In this document: in pieces, positions 8,068-14,385 of the stretch | Layout: each line of letters opens with the position of its first letter | Position numbering within the stretch: position 1 is the stretch's first letter | Origin: an uncultured Clostridia bacterium | Lineage (GTDB): Bacteria; Bacillota; Clostridia; TANB77; CAG-508 | Reading direction: 5' to 3' | NCBI GenBank assembly: GCA_947589135.1 | Contig: CANPZT010000019.1 | Location: forward strand, 1 to 15,755 | DNA: 15,755 bases | Program-made: the position numbers and the translations under genes | Notes under the pieces: generated by a model | What the model was told of the DNA's origin: nothing | Databases searched by the model: none | The model's input: the letters and a program-made list of their open reading frames with translations, nothing else

Positions 8068-9816
8068 TTATTTTTTAAAATTACTATTTTCTAATTCTTC
8101 TATCATCTCTTCTCTTATTTGTTGTGGAGTCTTTTTTCTTCCTCTTGCACTTTTAGGTTTTGTTGTTTTTTCTACTTTTTTATTAGTAGTTTGTATTTTT
8201 GTTGCTTTTTCTGCACTTTTATTAGTTTGTATTTTTGCTGTTTTATCCTTTTCTTTTTTTACTTTTTTTGTATCTTCTTTTTCTGTTTTAGCATCTTTCT
8301 TTATTTTTTTAGTTGCTTCCTTTTCCATTTTTAATCTTGCCTTTTCATCAGCTTCTCTAATAGATGCAATTCTTTGGCTATATTTATTACTGAATTTACT
8401 TGTATTTCTTTTTTCTACTACTTTAACATTTTTTCCTTTTTTAGCTTTCTTTTCTTTTTTAGCCATATCTTTTTTTATTTTATTAATTCTTTTTTCTTCT
8501 TTTAATTTTGTATTTAACATCAAATATTGAGGATCATTTTGTTTATCTTGATATTTCAAATCATCACATATTAATTCAATAATTGAAGATGCTACTAAAT
8601 TTGGATCATGTCTTATATGATTATCTGCTATCATTGATAAATTTCTTTGTATAAATTTAACTCCTTTTACTTTTTCAATATCTTGTTCTACTATGTCTTG
8701 TCCTTCTAAATTATATTTCTTGATAAATTCTGGTATAACTTCACCTGTATCATAAATACAATAATCTACAATACCTTGTCCACAATGTTCGATAATAGCA
8801 TTTAAGTGGTCTGATACACTAAAATTATCTGTTTGTCCAGGTTCTGTCATAATATTACTAATATATACTTTAATTGCTATACTTTCTTTTATCGCTTTTG
8901 CCACTCCATTTACAAGTAAATTTGGAATAACATTTGTATATAAACTACCTGGTCCTATAATTATACAATCTGCATTTTTTATAATATCTATTACTCCTGG
9001 TGCTGGTCTGCAATTAGATGGGTTTAGTAAAATTCTATTTATCTTAGTTATTTTTTCAGATACTATTTCTGGAATTTTTGATTTTTCTTCAACAACATAT
9101 CCATTTGCAAGTTCCGCTACAATTTTCATCTCATCTAGTGTAACAGGTATTACTTTTCCAATAATATTAAATATTTCATTACTTTTAATAATAGAATCTT
9201 CCAAATTGCCATGTATTTCATTCATTGCTGAGAAATAAATATCTGAAAAATGAATTCCTTGTAATTTTCCTTTTTTAAATTCATAATTCATTAATTTCTC
9301 TATTTCTTCTTGCTTTGTGGCCAAAGAAACAATACTATCTTTAATATCATTTAATGGTAATAAATCTAATTCTTTTCTAGAATTTGTTGCTGCTTCTCCG
9401 TAATCTGAAACTGTTACAATTGCAGTTACATTATTTGTATAATTTTTTAGACCTTCTAAAACAGTATTTAAACCTGTTCCTCCCCCAATTACAACAATAT
9501 TAGGTCCTTGGTCATATACAGTTTTATTAAAAATAAGTGAATTAATATTTACATTATTTTTATTTTCCATTCTGTCATCTGTTGATTCTATTAGTATTTC
9601 TAATGTTCTCTTACTTAAAAATACTAGTCCTAATACAATTGAAATAAATCCTATTACAAATATAACTACTACTTTTCCCACTTCTTGAAATGAAATTTCT
9701 TTCATTACTAATATTTCTGCTAATCCATAACAAGCTAATATAATTCCTATTAATATTAGAAAAATCCATCTTTTCATTTTATTACTTGCTTTAAACCATT
9801 GTGACAAACCCTTCAT
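8068..9816 (-). CDS. YvcK/CofD-like protein with membrane hairpin and long basic tail
   Basis: A 582-residue protein. Two N-terminal membrane segments (about 17-38 and 48-68) precede a Rossmann-type core (105-420) with NIVVIGGGTGLNTVL (106-120), GPGSLYTNVIPNLLV (288-302) and MTEPGQTDNFSVSDHL (323-338), all typical of YvcK. YvcK proteins bind UDP-sugars and are needed for cell-wall homeostasis under gluconeogenic growth in Bacillus. The family's usual DDGGSSGRLR stretch is replaced here by SDYGEAATNSRKEL (137-150). Residues about 437-582 are extremely rich in Lys, Thr and Glu and end KPKSARGRKKTPQQIREEM. It follows murB by 35 nt, as in the common murB-rapZ-yvcK-whiA order, but rapZ and whiA are not beside it. 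Confidence 0.88.
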   Translation of the reverse strand: MKGLSQWFKASNKMKRWIFLILIGIILACYGLAEILVMKEISFQEVGKVVVIFVIGFISIVLGLVFLSKRTLEILIESTDDRMENKNNVNINSLIFNKTVYDQGPNIVVIGGGTGLNTVLEGLKNYTNNVTAIVTVSDYGEAATNSRKELDLLPLNDIKDSIVSLATKQEEIEKLMNYEFKKGKLQGIHFSDIYFSAMNEIHGNLEDSIIKSNEIFNIIGKVIPVTLDEMKIVAELANGYVVEEKSKIPEIVSEKITKINRILLNPSNCRPAPGVIDIIKNADCIIIGPGSLYTNVIPNLLVNGVAKAIKESIAIKVYISNIMTEPGQTDNFSVSDHLNAIIEHCGQGIVDYCIYDTGEVIPEFIKKYNLEGQDIVEQDIEKVKGVKFIQRNLSMIADNHIRHDPNLVASSIIELICDDLKYQDKQNDPQYLMLNTKLKEEKRINKIKKDMAKKEKKAKKGKNVKVVEKRNTSKFSNKYSQRIASIREADEKARLKMEKEATKKIKKDAKTEKEDTKKVKKEKDKTAKIQTNKSAEKATKIQTTNKKVEKTTKPKSARGRKKTPQQIREEMIEELENSNFKK

Positions 9817-9851
9817 TTTTTATTCTTCCTTTCTTACTACGCAATTTTTAT

Positions 9852-10772
9852 TTATTCTTGACCTATTATTTCTATTTCTAATTTTATATCTTTATCAAAC
9901 TTTTTCTTTATTTCTTCTTTTATATAAGATATTAATTCTATCACATCTTTAGCTGTTGCATTTCCTTTATTAATAATAAAGCCACTATGCTTTGTTGACA
10001 CTTCTGCTCCACCAATTTTATATCCTTTAAGTCCTGCTTCATCAATTAATTTTGCAGTAATATAATCCTCTCCTCTTTTAAAAGTACTCCCTGCACTTGG
10101 ATACTCCATTGGTTGTTTTTCTCTTCTATATTGCTTATATTGTTCCATTTTTTCTTGAATTTGTTCTTTTTTTCCCTTATTTAACATTAATTTAACTTCT
10201 GTTATAATATATTTACTATGTTTTAAATTACTATTTCTATATTCAAATACTAATTCATCTTTATTAAATTCATGCTCAACTCCATCTAAATCAATACAAG
10301 TAACAGATTTAATAATATCTTTTATTTCTTTTCCATGTGCACCTGCATTCATAATAACAGCTCCGCCAATTGTTCCTGGAATTCCTGATAATTCTTCAAA
10401 TCCAGTTATTTCTTCTTGCAATAATTTTATTGCTATCTGGCTCATTTTAGTGCCTGCTCCTATTATAAGTTCTATATTTTCTTTATTTTCTATAATTTGT
10501 ATTTTTTCTATTCGATTTAGTGCAACAATGCCTTTAATTCCTTTATCTAGTACTAATAAATTGCTACCATTTCCTATGATAGTAAAATCAATATTATTAT
10601 TTTTTACAACGTTTAATATTTCTAATAAATCTTGTTTGCTTTTTATTTTTATTAGACATTCTGCTGGACCACCAATTTTAAATGTTGTATATTCTTTCAG
10701 AGATTTATTAAAATCTATATTTTCTTGGTTAATTGATAATTTAGAATTCAAAATTAAATCTTTTAAATCCAA
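9852..10772 (-). CDS. murB: UDP-N-acetylenolpyruvoylglucosamine reductase
   Basis: MurB reduces UDP-GlcNAc-enolpyruvate to UDP-MurNAc with FAD and NADPH, the second committed step of peptidoglycan synthesis in the cytoplasm. The 306-residue length and absence of the large type I insertion fit type II MurB. FAD-binding motifs are TTFKIGGPA (29-37), GNGSNLLV (67-74) and GIPGTIGGAVIMNAGAHG (130-147). YPSAGSTFKR places the catalytic serine at S229, and LEIEIIG near the end carries the conserved glutamate. The start is TTG at 10772, with AAGGAAGTG suitably upstream; no nearer ATG preserves the N-terminus. It opens the murB-yvcK-debrancher-holA operon. Confidence 0.96.
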   Translation of the reverse strand: MDLKDLILNSKLSINQENIDFNKSLKEYTTFKIGGPAECLIKIKSKQDLLEILNVVKNNNIDFTIIGNGSNLLVLDKGIKGIVALNRIEKIQIIENKENIELIIGAGTKMSQIAIKLLQEEITGFEELSGIPGTIGGAVIMNAGAHGKEIKDIIKSVTCIDLDGVEHEFNKDELVFEYRNSNLKHSKYIITEVKLMLNKGKKEQIQEKMEQYKQYRREKQPMEYPSAGSTFKRGEDYITAKLIDEAGLKGYKIGGAEVSTKHSGFIINKGNATAKDVIELISYIKEEIKKKFDKDIKLEIEIIGQE

Positions 10773-10854
10773 GGTTTCACTTCCTTTTTATTTCATATAA
10801 TCTTATCGTCTTTTATTTATCTTATTTTATAATTTGACTAAAAATTACTTTTTT

Positions 10855-10883
10855 ACTATATCATTTTTTGTAAAAAAATACAA
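10855..10883 (-). promoter_or_regulatory. Probable promoter of the murB operon
   Basis: On the minus strand TTGTAT (10883-10878) and TATAGT (10860-10855) are 17 bp apart. This would give a leader of about 75 nt before the TTG start. The match is moderate in a very AT-rich stretch. Otherwise the 10773-11038 gap shows only this and the promoter of the divergent XRE gene. Confidence 0.5.
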
Positions 10884-11001
10884 GGTTTAAAATAAAATGC
10901 CAAAAATGAAATTAAAATATATACTACAATAATTTTTTATATGTAGAACTATGTATTCATGTATGTAACGTTTTCAGTTCATGTTATTTTCTTTTTGTAA
11001 T

Positions 11002-11010
11002 TGTTATACT
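11002..11010 (+). promoter_or_regulatory. Extended -10 promoter of the XRE gene
   Basis: TG-T-TATACT forms an extended -10 element about 30 nt before the start codon. No good -35 hexamer is present at 16-18 bp, which is acceptable for extended -10 promoters. A GGGAGG ribosome binding site follows at 11027-11032. Confidence 0.45.
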
Positions 11011-11038
11011 TTTATTAAATAATATTGGGAGGTATCTT

Positions 11039-11419
11039 ATGAACGATCATGAGAAATTTTTAAGAAAAAATATTGGCAAAAAAATTAAATTAGCTAGAGC
11101 TAAAGCTAATTATACTCAAGAACAATTAGCTGAAAAGACTTCTTTATCAACTAGATATATTAGTCAATTAGAAAGAGGTATTGCTTTTGGTAGTGCTACA
11201 ACAATTACTAATATTTGCAAAACATTGAATGTTAATCCTGATTTCTTATTCGAAGATTGTATTGATGAAAATTCCTATAATATTAATGACGTGATAGACC
11301 ATAAATTTTTAAACAATTATTTAAAATTGGATTGTTATAATCGTACTATTTTAAATTCAATGGCAAATGAATTGTTAAAATTACAGGAATATAATATTTC
11401 AAAATCAAAACAGGCATAA
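11039..11419 (+). CDS. XRE-family transcriptional regulator
   Basis: A 126-residue DNA-binding protein. Residues about 12-68 form a Cro/C1-type helix-turn-helix (KIKLARAKANYTQEQLAEKTSLSTRYISQLERGIAFGSATTITNICKTLNV). The recognition helix is near LSTRYISQLERG. The remaining 55 residues are a short helical region with no recognisable sensor or peptidase domain. ATG follows TTGGGAGGTATCTT, a strong ribosome binding site. It stands alone on the plus strand between the divergent murB operon and tRNA-Leu, and a long terminator hairpin overlaps its stop codon. The target is unknown; the operators at 14667-14735 are far away and not repeated upstream of this gene, so I do not link them. Confidence 0.9.
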   Translation: MNDHEKFLRKNIGKKIKLARAKANYTQEQLAEKTSLSTRYISQLERGIAFGSATTITNICKTLNVNPDFLFEDCIDENSYNINDVIDHKFLNNYLKLDCYNRTILNSMANELLKLQEYNISKSKQA

Positions 11420-11470
11420 ACAATAAAAATATACTTTTTATTTATTTTTTAAAAGTATATTTTTATTGTT
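11419..11470 (+). terminator. Bidirectional terminator after the XRE gene
   Basis: Perfect 20-bp inverted arms (11419-11438 and 11451-11470) flank a 12-nt T-rich loop. The outer ends read AACAATAAAAATA and TATTTTTATTGTT. The stem begins on the last base of the XRE stop codon. It is AT-rich but unusually long and should fold in both directions. Confidence 0.7.
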
Positions 11471-11548
11471 TCTATTACATTGACTTTATTTAAAAGGTTT
11501 ATAATTTCAATGTTTTTTAAATATCCATAAATTATTTTTAAAAATATA

Positions 11549-11577
11549 TTGACAAATTTTAATCAACATATTATAAT
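11549..11577 (+). promoter_or_regulatory. Consensus promoter of tRNA-Leu
   Basis: TTGACA (11549-11554) and TATAAT (11572-11577) are both perfect and 17 bp apart. Transcription should begin near 11584, about 30 nt before the tRNA. Confidence 0.92.
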
Positions 11578-11615
11578 ACTAATTGTCGTTAAGATACCAG
11601 TTTTATTAATATTAT

Positions 11616-11703
11616 GCAGATGTGGCGGAACTGGTAGACGCACAGGACTTAAAATCCTGCGGTTGAATAAACCGTGCCGGTTCGATTCCGGCCATCTGCA
11701 CCA
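11616..11703 (+). tRNA. tRNA-Leu (anticodon TAA)
   Basis: The acceptor stem GCAGATG pairs with CATCTGC, followed by discriminator A and an encoded CCA at 11701-11703. The anticodon loop CTTAAAA gives TAA, reading UUA and UUG. A long variable arm (GCGGTTGAATAAACCGT) marks it as a class II leucine tRNA. It has its own consensus promoter and a GC-rich terminator. Its 3' half from the anticodon loop onwards recurs in decayed form at 14273-14327, marking it as an integration site for mobile DNA. Confidence 0.97.
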
Positions 11704-11715
11704 ATATTTTAAAAG

Positions 11716-11739
11716 ACCGCTAGAAATAGCGGTTTTTTT
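11716..11739 (+). terminator. Intrinsic terminator of tRNA-Leu
   Basis: ACCGCTA and TAGCGGT form a 7-bp stem with a GAAA tetraloop, followed by seven to eight T residues. This is a textbook intrinsic terminator 12 nt past the tRNA. Confidence 0.93.
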
Positions 11740-11816
11740 ATATTTAAAATTAAGCATACACGCTTTGTACACGATTTATCAAAAAATAAAAATTATAAGG
11801 CTTGTACTTGAATGAG

Positions 11817-11853
11817 AAAAAACGATTAAGAGATTAATTCCTAATCGTTTTTT
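11817..11853. terminator. Bidirectional terminator-like hairpin
   Basis: AAAAAACGATTA (11817-11828) and TAATCGTTTTTT (11842-11853) form a 12-bp stem with a 13-nt loop. The A-tract and T-tract let it work in either direction. It backs up the terminator of the minus-strand gene at 11927-12307; no plus-strand gene directly precedes it. Confidence 0.65.
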
Positions 11854-11873
11854 ATTTGTATATATAAAAATAC

Positions 11874-11905
11874 ACAGAAGAAACCCCTTGCGAGGTCTCT
11901 TCTGT
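11874..11905 (-). terminator. Terminator of the orphan gene
   Basis: An imperfect GC-rich hairpin: ACAGAAGA pairs with TCTTCTGT, then an inner ACC/GGT stem with mismatches around a small loop. On the minus strand it is followed by GTATTTTTATA. It lies about 20 nt past the stop of the gene at 11927. Confidence 0.75.
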
Positions 11906-11926
11906 TGTACATTCTTCAAAAATTAA

Positions 11927-12307
11927 TTAGGCATGCATAAGCTTATACAATCCGTCGCGAAGGGCAGCTCTAGTTTTCCACTCCTCGTCATTTTCGTTTC
12001 CGTTGAAAACATTATGGAAATAACTGGGGCTGTTAAGCACATCATAAACCTGCGCAATTGCAAGTTCTGCCATAGCTTCTCTTGCATCTGCCAAAGCATG
12101 TTCTACTTGCCGAATCATATCCGAAATATGGGACATCCCGTAGATATCTTTGTACTTCCCATCTATACTTTTCAGATATTCCTTTTCTTCTTCGTTTGGC
12201 TCGTAATCTTCACCCATGCTCATCAGCCGAACAAGTTTAGGCTCTGTCACGCAAGCTTCTGCAAGCTTCTTTACTTCGGTGTCCCAAATTTTTGAAAATG
12301 TTGTCAT
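11927..12307 (-). CDS. Orphan protein of unknown function, higher GC
   Basis: I do not recognise this 126-residue, soluble, largely helical and acidic protein. It opens MTTFSKIWDTEVKKLAEACV and has a middle MIRQVEHALADAREAMAELAIAQVYDVLN that looks like a long amphipathic helix. No signal peptide, membrane segment or metal motif is seen. A hand count over 180 nt of the gene gives about 44% G+C, clearly above the neighbouring genes, with codons such as CTT, GCC and CGG that they use rarely; this suggests transfer. ATG at 12307 follows AAAAAGGAGGAACTGAT. It has its own promoter, a structured leader and a strong terminator, so it is an independent unit, divergent from the broken small ORF at 12485. 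Confidence 0.85.
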   Translation of the reverse strand: MTTFSKIWDTEVKKLAEACVTEPKLVRLMSMGEDYEPNEEEKEYLKSIDGKYKDIYGMSHISDMIRQVEHALADAREAMAELAIAQVYDVLNSPSYFHNVFNGNENDEEWKTRAALRDGLYKLMHA

Positions 12308-12313
12308 ATCAGT

Positions 12314-12349
12314 TCCTCCTTTTTATTGCTCGGAGGACTGTGCCTCCGA
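12314..12349 (-). promoter_or_regulatory. Leader hairpin with alternative pairing to the ribosome binding site
   Basis: In the 5' leader of the orphan gene, TCGGAGG (12349-12343) and CCTCCGA (12336-12330) form a 7-bp stem with a CACAGT loop. The 3' arm also contains TCCTCC, complementary to the GGAGGA of the ribosome binding site at 12319-12314. The arm can therefore pair either with its hairpin partner (site open) or with the ribosome binding site (site closed). The pairing is visible; a regulatory role is inference. Confidence 0.5.
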
Positions 12350-12389
12350 AATTTCTGATTTCAAAGGCAACAAAACTTGTTACAATTTA

Positions 12390-12418
12390 ATTATAACACA
12401 TTTTACATAAAAAAGCAA
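12390..12418 (-). promoter_or_regulatory. Promoter of the orphan gene
   Basis: On the minus strand TTGCTT (12418-12413) and TATAAT (12395-12390) are 17 bp apart. The start point would be near 12383, giving a leader of about 76 nt. The -35 overlaps the palindrome at 12415-12426. Confidence 0.7.
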
Positions 12419-12426
12419 ATATTTGC
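12415..12426. promoter_or_regulatory. 12-bp palindrome shared by two divergent promoters
   Basis: GCAAATATTTGC is a perfect palindrome. It overlaps the -35 elements of the minus-strand promoter (12413-12418) and of the plus-strand promoter (12423-12428). A dimer bound here would block or tune both. No regulator gene is obvious beside it. Confidence 0.5.
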
Positions 12427-12451
12427 AGATTTTTCCATAAAGTGTTATAAT
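12423..12451 (+). promoter_or_regulatory. Promoter of the broken small ORF
   Basis: TTGCAG (12423-12428) and TATAAT (12446-12451) are 17 bp apart, and TG at 12443-12444 makes it an extended -10 promoter. It is well placed for the ribosome binding site at 12470-12475. Confidence 0.7.
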
Positions 12452-12484
12452 ATCTTACATGTACAACAAAAGGAGAATAAACTT

Positions 12485-12616
12485 ATGAAAGGTTTAGAGA
12501 TAACAGACGAATAAAAATGGATTGAAGAATTTAATAGACAATTTAATATTTCACGAGAGAATAATAAAACATTTGCAGAAATGATAAGACCTATTATTGA
12601 AAGAACAAATACTTAA
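12485..12616 (+). pseudogene. Small ORF interrupted by an in-frame TAA
   Basis: After an AAAGGAG ribosome binding site and ATG, the reading frame is MKGLEITDE, then TAA at 12512-12514, then KWIEEFNRQFNISRENN and a further 17 residues to a natural stop at 12614-12616. The whole frame would be 43 codons with coding-like, charged, helical composition. The signals upstream are intact, so the gene looks recently broken by a single base change (for example GAA or CAA to TAA). A 9-residue leader peptide is the alternative. I do not recognise the peptide family. Confidence 0.5.
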
Positions 12617-12804
12617 AATTTTTTATTTCTTCTTGCGTTTCCAATGGTGCAAAAATGAGGAAAATTAAGAAGATTATAAGTTGTATTATATATTATTTTA
12701 CATAAAAAATTAAGTTTTTGCATTTTTTTATATCTTTTTATTTTACAATTAATGCAATTTATAATAATATAATAAAAAATTTACTGATAAAATGGAGAAA
12801 ATTT

Positions 12805-14061
12805 ATGAAAGAAGAATTAAAAAATAATATTACTACTGCAAGGAAAGTAATAGCTATAATTTGCGGAATAATTATAATAATAATAGGAATATACCTATAC
12901 TATTCTCATAATCACAAATATAATGGGGATTATCAAACTGCTGAGTATCATGGAATAAATCATTCGACAAAATCAATCAATGAAAAAAATCCTTATAAGT
13001 TAATTAATAGTTATTCTGAATATGTAGAATTATTAGAAAAAGCTAAAAATTATGGTTGGACAAATATTGAATATAAATATAATTCTGACTTTTTTGGAAA
13101 TAATTCTTTAGTATTTGTTGAAATTTTAGATTTTGGAGCAACTTCAATGAATACAAAGCTAATTTCATTAAAAGAACATAATAATTCAGCAAATGTAGAA
13201 ATTTATGTGAATTCTCATGGATATACAGCTGAGGTTAGTGGGAATTTATATCTTATTCCAGTATCAAAAAAAGTAACCAAAGTTAATATAAAGTATGTAA
13301 ACGATAATACATATCAAAAAGAGAATGTTGTTGGGACGATAATTATATTTATATCAATAGTAGCAATTTTTATTACATTACGTAAGAAAAAAGAAAATGA
13401 AAGCACTAAAAAAAGTATATTAAAAATAGTGGGAATAATTATAGCTGCAGTTGCAATAATTATTATAGGTCTATTTGTTCTAACGATACATAATAATTCG
13501 AGAGTTCTTTTTGATAAACCAATAATATATTTATATCCTACAGAAGATACAGAAGTATCAGTAAAACTTAAATATAGCAACAATATAACAGTTTCATATC
13601 CTAAATATACTACAGGATGGAATGTATTAGCTAAGCCTGATGGTAATTTAGTAGATTTATCTACTAAAAGAAATTTATACTCATTATATTATGAAAGTAC
13701 AAGTGCTGAAAAATTCAAAGTAAAAGAAGATGGATTTGTTGTAAAAAGAGAAGATATTGCTACATTTTTAGAAGAAAAATTAGCTATTCTTGGATTAAAT
13801 GAAAGAGAGACAGAAGAATTTATTATATATTGGTTACCTAAATTAGAATGCAATGAATATAATTATATAAGATTTGCAACAATTGATGAAATAAATAAAA
13901 GTATGCCTTTAGACATAAATCCAAATCCAGATACAATTATTAGAATTTTGATGACATATAAAGGATTAAATAAACTTATTGAAGTTAAAGAACAAAAACT
14001 AGAAACGCCAATAAGAAAGGGCTTTGTAGCAGTTGAATGGGGTGGAACTGAAATTAAATAA
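12805..14061 (+). CDS. Membrane protein with two predicted outside domains
   Basis: A 418-residue protein. TM1 (about 14-33) is followed by a beta-rich domain outside the cell (about 60-165, with SLVFVEILDF and SGNLYLIPVSKKV). TM2 (175-193), a lysine-rich cytoplasmic loop (194-206) and TM3 (207-228) follow, then a C-terminal domain outside (235-418). The C-terminal part begins KPIIYLYPTEDTEVSVKL and contains TGWNVLAKPDG, DGFVVKREDIATFLEEKL and EFIIYWLPKLE. I recall this as a domain found in many uncharacterised Firmicutes surface proteins, but know no function for it. I choose ATG at 12805 with GGAGAAAATTT upstream over the in-frame ATG at 12718, which has no ribosome binding site. The gene is alone and ends in a hairpin. 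No clear promoter is seen in the 188 bp before it. Confidence 0.88.
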   Translation: MKEELKNNITTARKVIAIICGIIIIIIGIYLYYSHNHKYNGDYQTAEYHGINHSTKSINEKNPYKLINSYSEYVELLEKAKNYGWTNIEYKYNSDFFGNNSLVFVEILDFGATSMNTKLISLKEHNNSANVEIYVNSHGYTAEVSGNLYLIPVSKKVTKVNIKYVNDNTYQKENVVGTIIIFISIVAIFITLRKKKENESTKKSILKIVGIIIAAVAIIIIGLFVLTIHNNSRVLFDKPIIYLYPTEDTEVSVKLKYSNNITVSYPKYTTGWNVLAKPDGNLVDLSTKRNLYSLYYESTSAEKFKVKEDGFVVKREDIATFLEEKLAILGLNERETEEFIIYWLPKLECNEYNYIRFATIDEINKSMPLDINPNPDTIIRILMTYKGLNKLIEVKEQKLETPIRKGFVAVEWGGTEIK

Positions 14062-14071
14062 TAACTTATAA

Positions 14072-14103
14072 AATGGAGTGATAGTAATAGCTAACACTCC
14101 ATT
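14072..14103. terminator. Bidirectional terminator between convergent ORFs
   Basis: AATGGAGTG (14072-14080) and CACTCCATT (14095-14103) form a 9-bp stem, extended by TAG/CTA after one mismatch. T-rich sequence follows on both strands (CTTTAAT on plus, TTTAT on minus). It lies 11 nt past the membrane-protein stop and 2 nt past the small minus-strand ORF. Confidence 0.65.
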
Positions 14104-14105
14104 CT

Positions 14106-14228
14106 TTAATATTCAATTTCTTTTTCATATTTAATAGCTTTATCAATAGTTTTTGTTTTCTTACTCTTTTTCTTTATGCTGTATCTACTTTTTAGAATCG
14201 ATGAAAGTATTAATTTACATGAAGGCAT
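14106..14228 (-). CDS. Small basic ORF or gene remnant
   Basis: A 40-codon frame, MPSCKLILSSILKSRYSIKKKSKKT followed by KTIDKAIKYEKEIEY, ends just before the bidirectional hairpin, which supports a genuine 3' end. There is no ribosome binding site before the ATG, and a stop lies directly upstream in frame. It may be the tail of a larger decayed gene. Family not recognised. Confidence 0.25.
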   Translation of the reverse strand: MPSCKLILSSILKSRYSIKKKSKKTKTIDKAIKYEKEIEY

Positions 14229-14272
14229 TTAATATTGTTAAGTAATAGTAAATGTTAAGAAGTACATTATTT

Positions 14273-14327
14273 TTAAAATACCATAGTTGAATAGACCTTG
14301 TCAGTTCAATTCCGGCTATCTGAACCA
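14273..14327 (+). repeat. Degenerate copy of tRNA-Leu 3' half (attachment-site remnant)
   Basis: Positions 14273-14327 align without gaps to 11649-11703 of tRNA-Leu(TAA), 43 of 55 identical by hand count. The copy begins at TTAAAAT in the anticodon loop, keeps GTTGAATA of the variable arm and TTCCGGC of the T arm, and ends in CCA. Substitutions break the stems, so it cannot be a working tRNA part. It is followed by its own terminator-like hairpin, as a real tRNA gene would be. This suggests it is the displaced old 3' end of the tRNA locus. Confidence 0.85.
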
Positions 14328-14333
14328 TTAGAG

Positions 14334-14369
14334 CACCAAGTATTTCAAAGAATCAGAACTTGGTGTTTT
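14334..14369 (+). terminator. Terminator after the tRNA-Leu remnant
   Basis: CACCAAGT (14334-14341) and ACTTGGTG (14358-14365) form an 8-bp stem with a 16-nt loop, followed by TTTTAATTTT. It lies 6 nt after the CCA of the decayed tRNA copy, the same relation as the terminator of the intact tRNA-Leu. Confidence 0.7.
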
Positions 14370-14385
14370 AATTTTAAAATAGTGC

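Larger units (their letters stand above)
11704..14327. mobile_element. Remnant genomic islet inserted at tRNA-Leu
   Basis: The interval lies between the intact tRNA-Leu 3' end and a degenerate direct copy of that 3' half (43 of 55 positions identical, no gaps). Such duplications arise when a tyrosine integrase inserts an element at a tRNA anticodon loop or T arm. The contents fit cargo: an orphan gene of higher GC, a broken small ORF, an unusual membrane protein and a small possible gene remnant. No integrase remains inside the interval; a decayed one lies just outside it. The reading as an islet is inference from the repeat and contents. Confidence 0.6.

Noticed and set aside
8119..8334. Plus-strand frame rich in Phe, Cys and Ser opposite the YvcK tail
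   Set aside because: It is the antisense shadow of the lysine-rich repeat-like tail and has no start signals.
11549..11815. Plus- and minus-strand reading frames across tRNA-Leu
   Set aside because: They run through the tRNA and its terminator and have no ribosome binding site; the tRNA explains the sequence.
11933..12295. 120-residue plus-strand frame opposite the orphan gene
   Set aside because: The minus-strand frame has the promoter, ribosome binding site and terminators; the plus-strand frame has none.
12400..12714. Direct repeat ATTTTACATAAAAAA at about 12400 and 12698 as element ends
   Set aside because: Fifteen bases of A/T-rich sequence can recur by chance here; no terminal inverted repeats or transposase accompany them.
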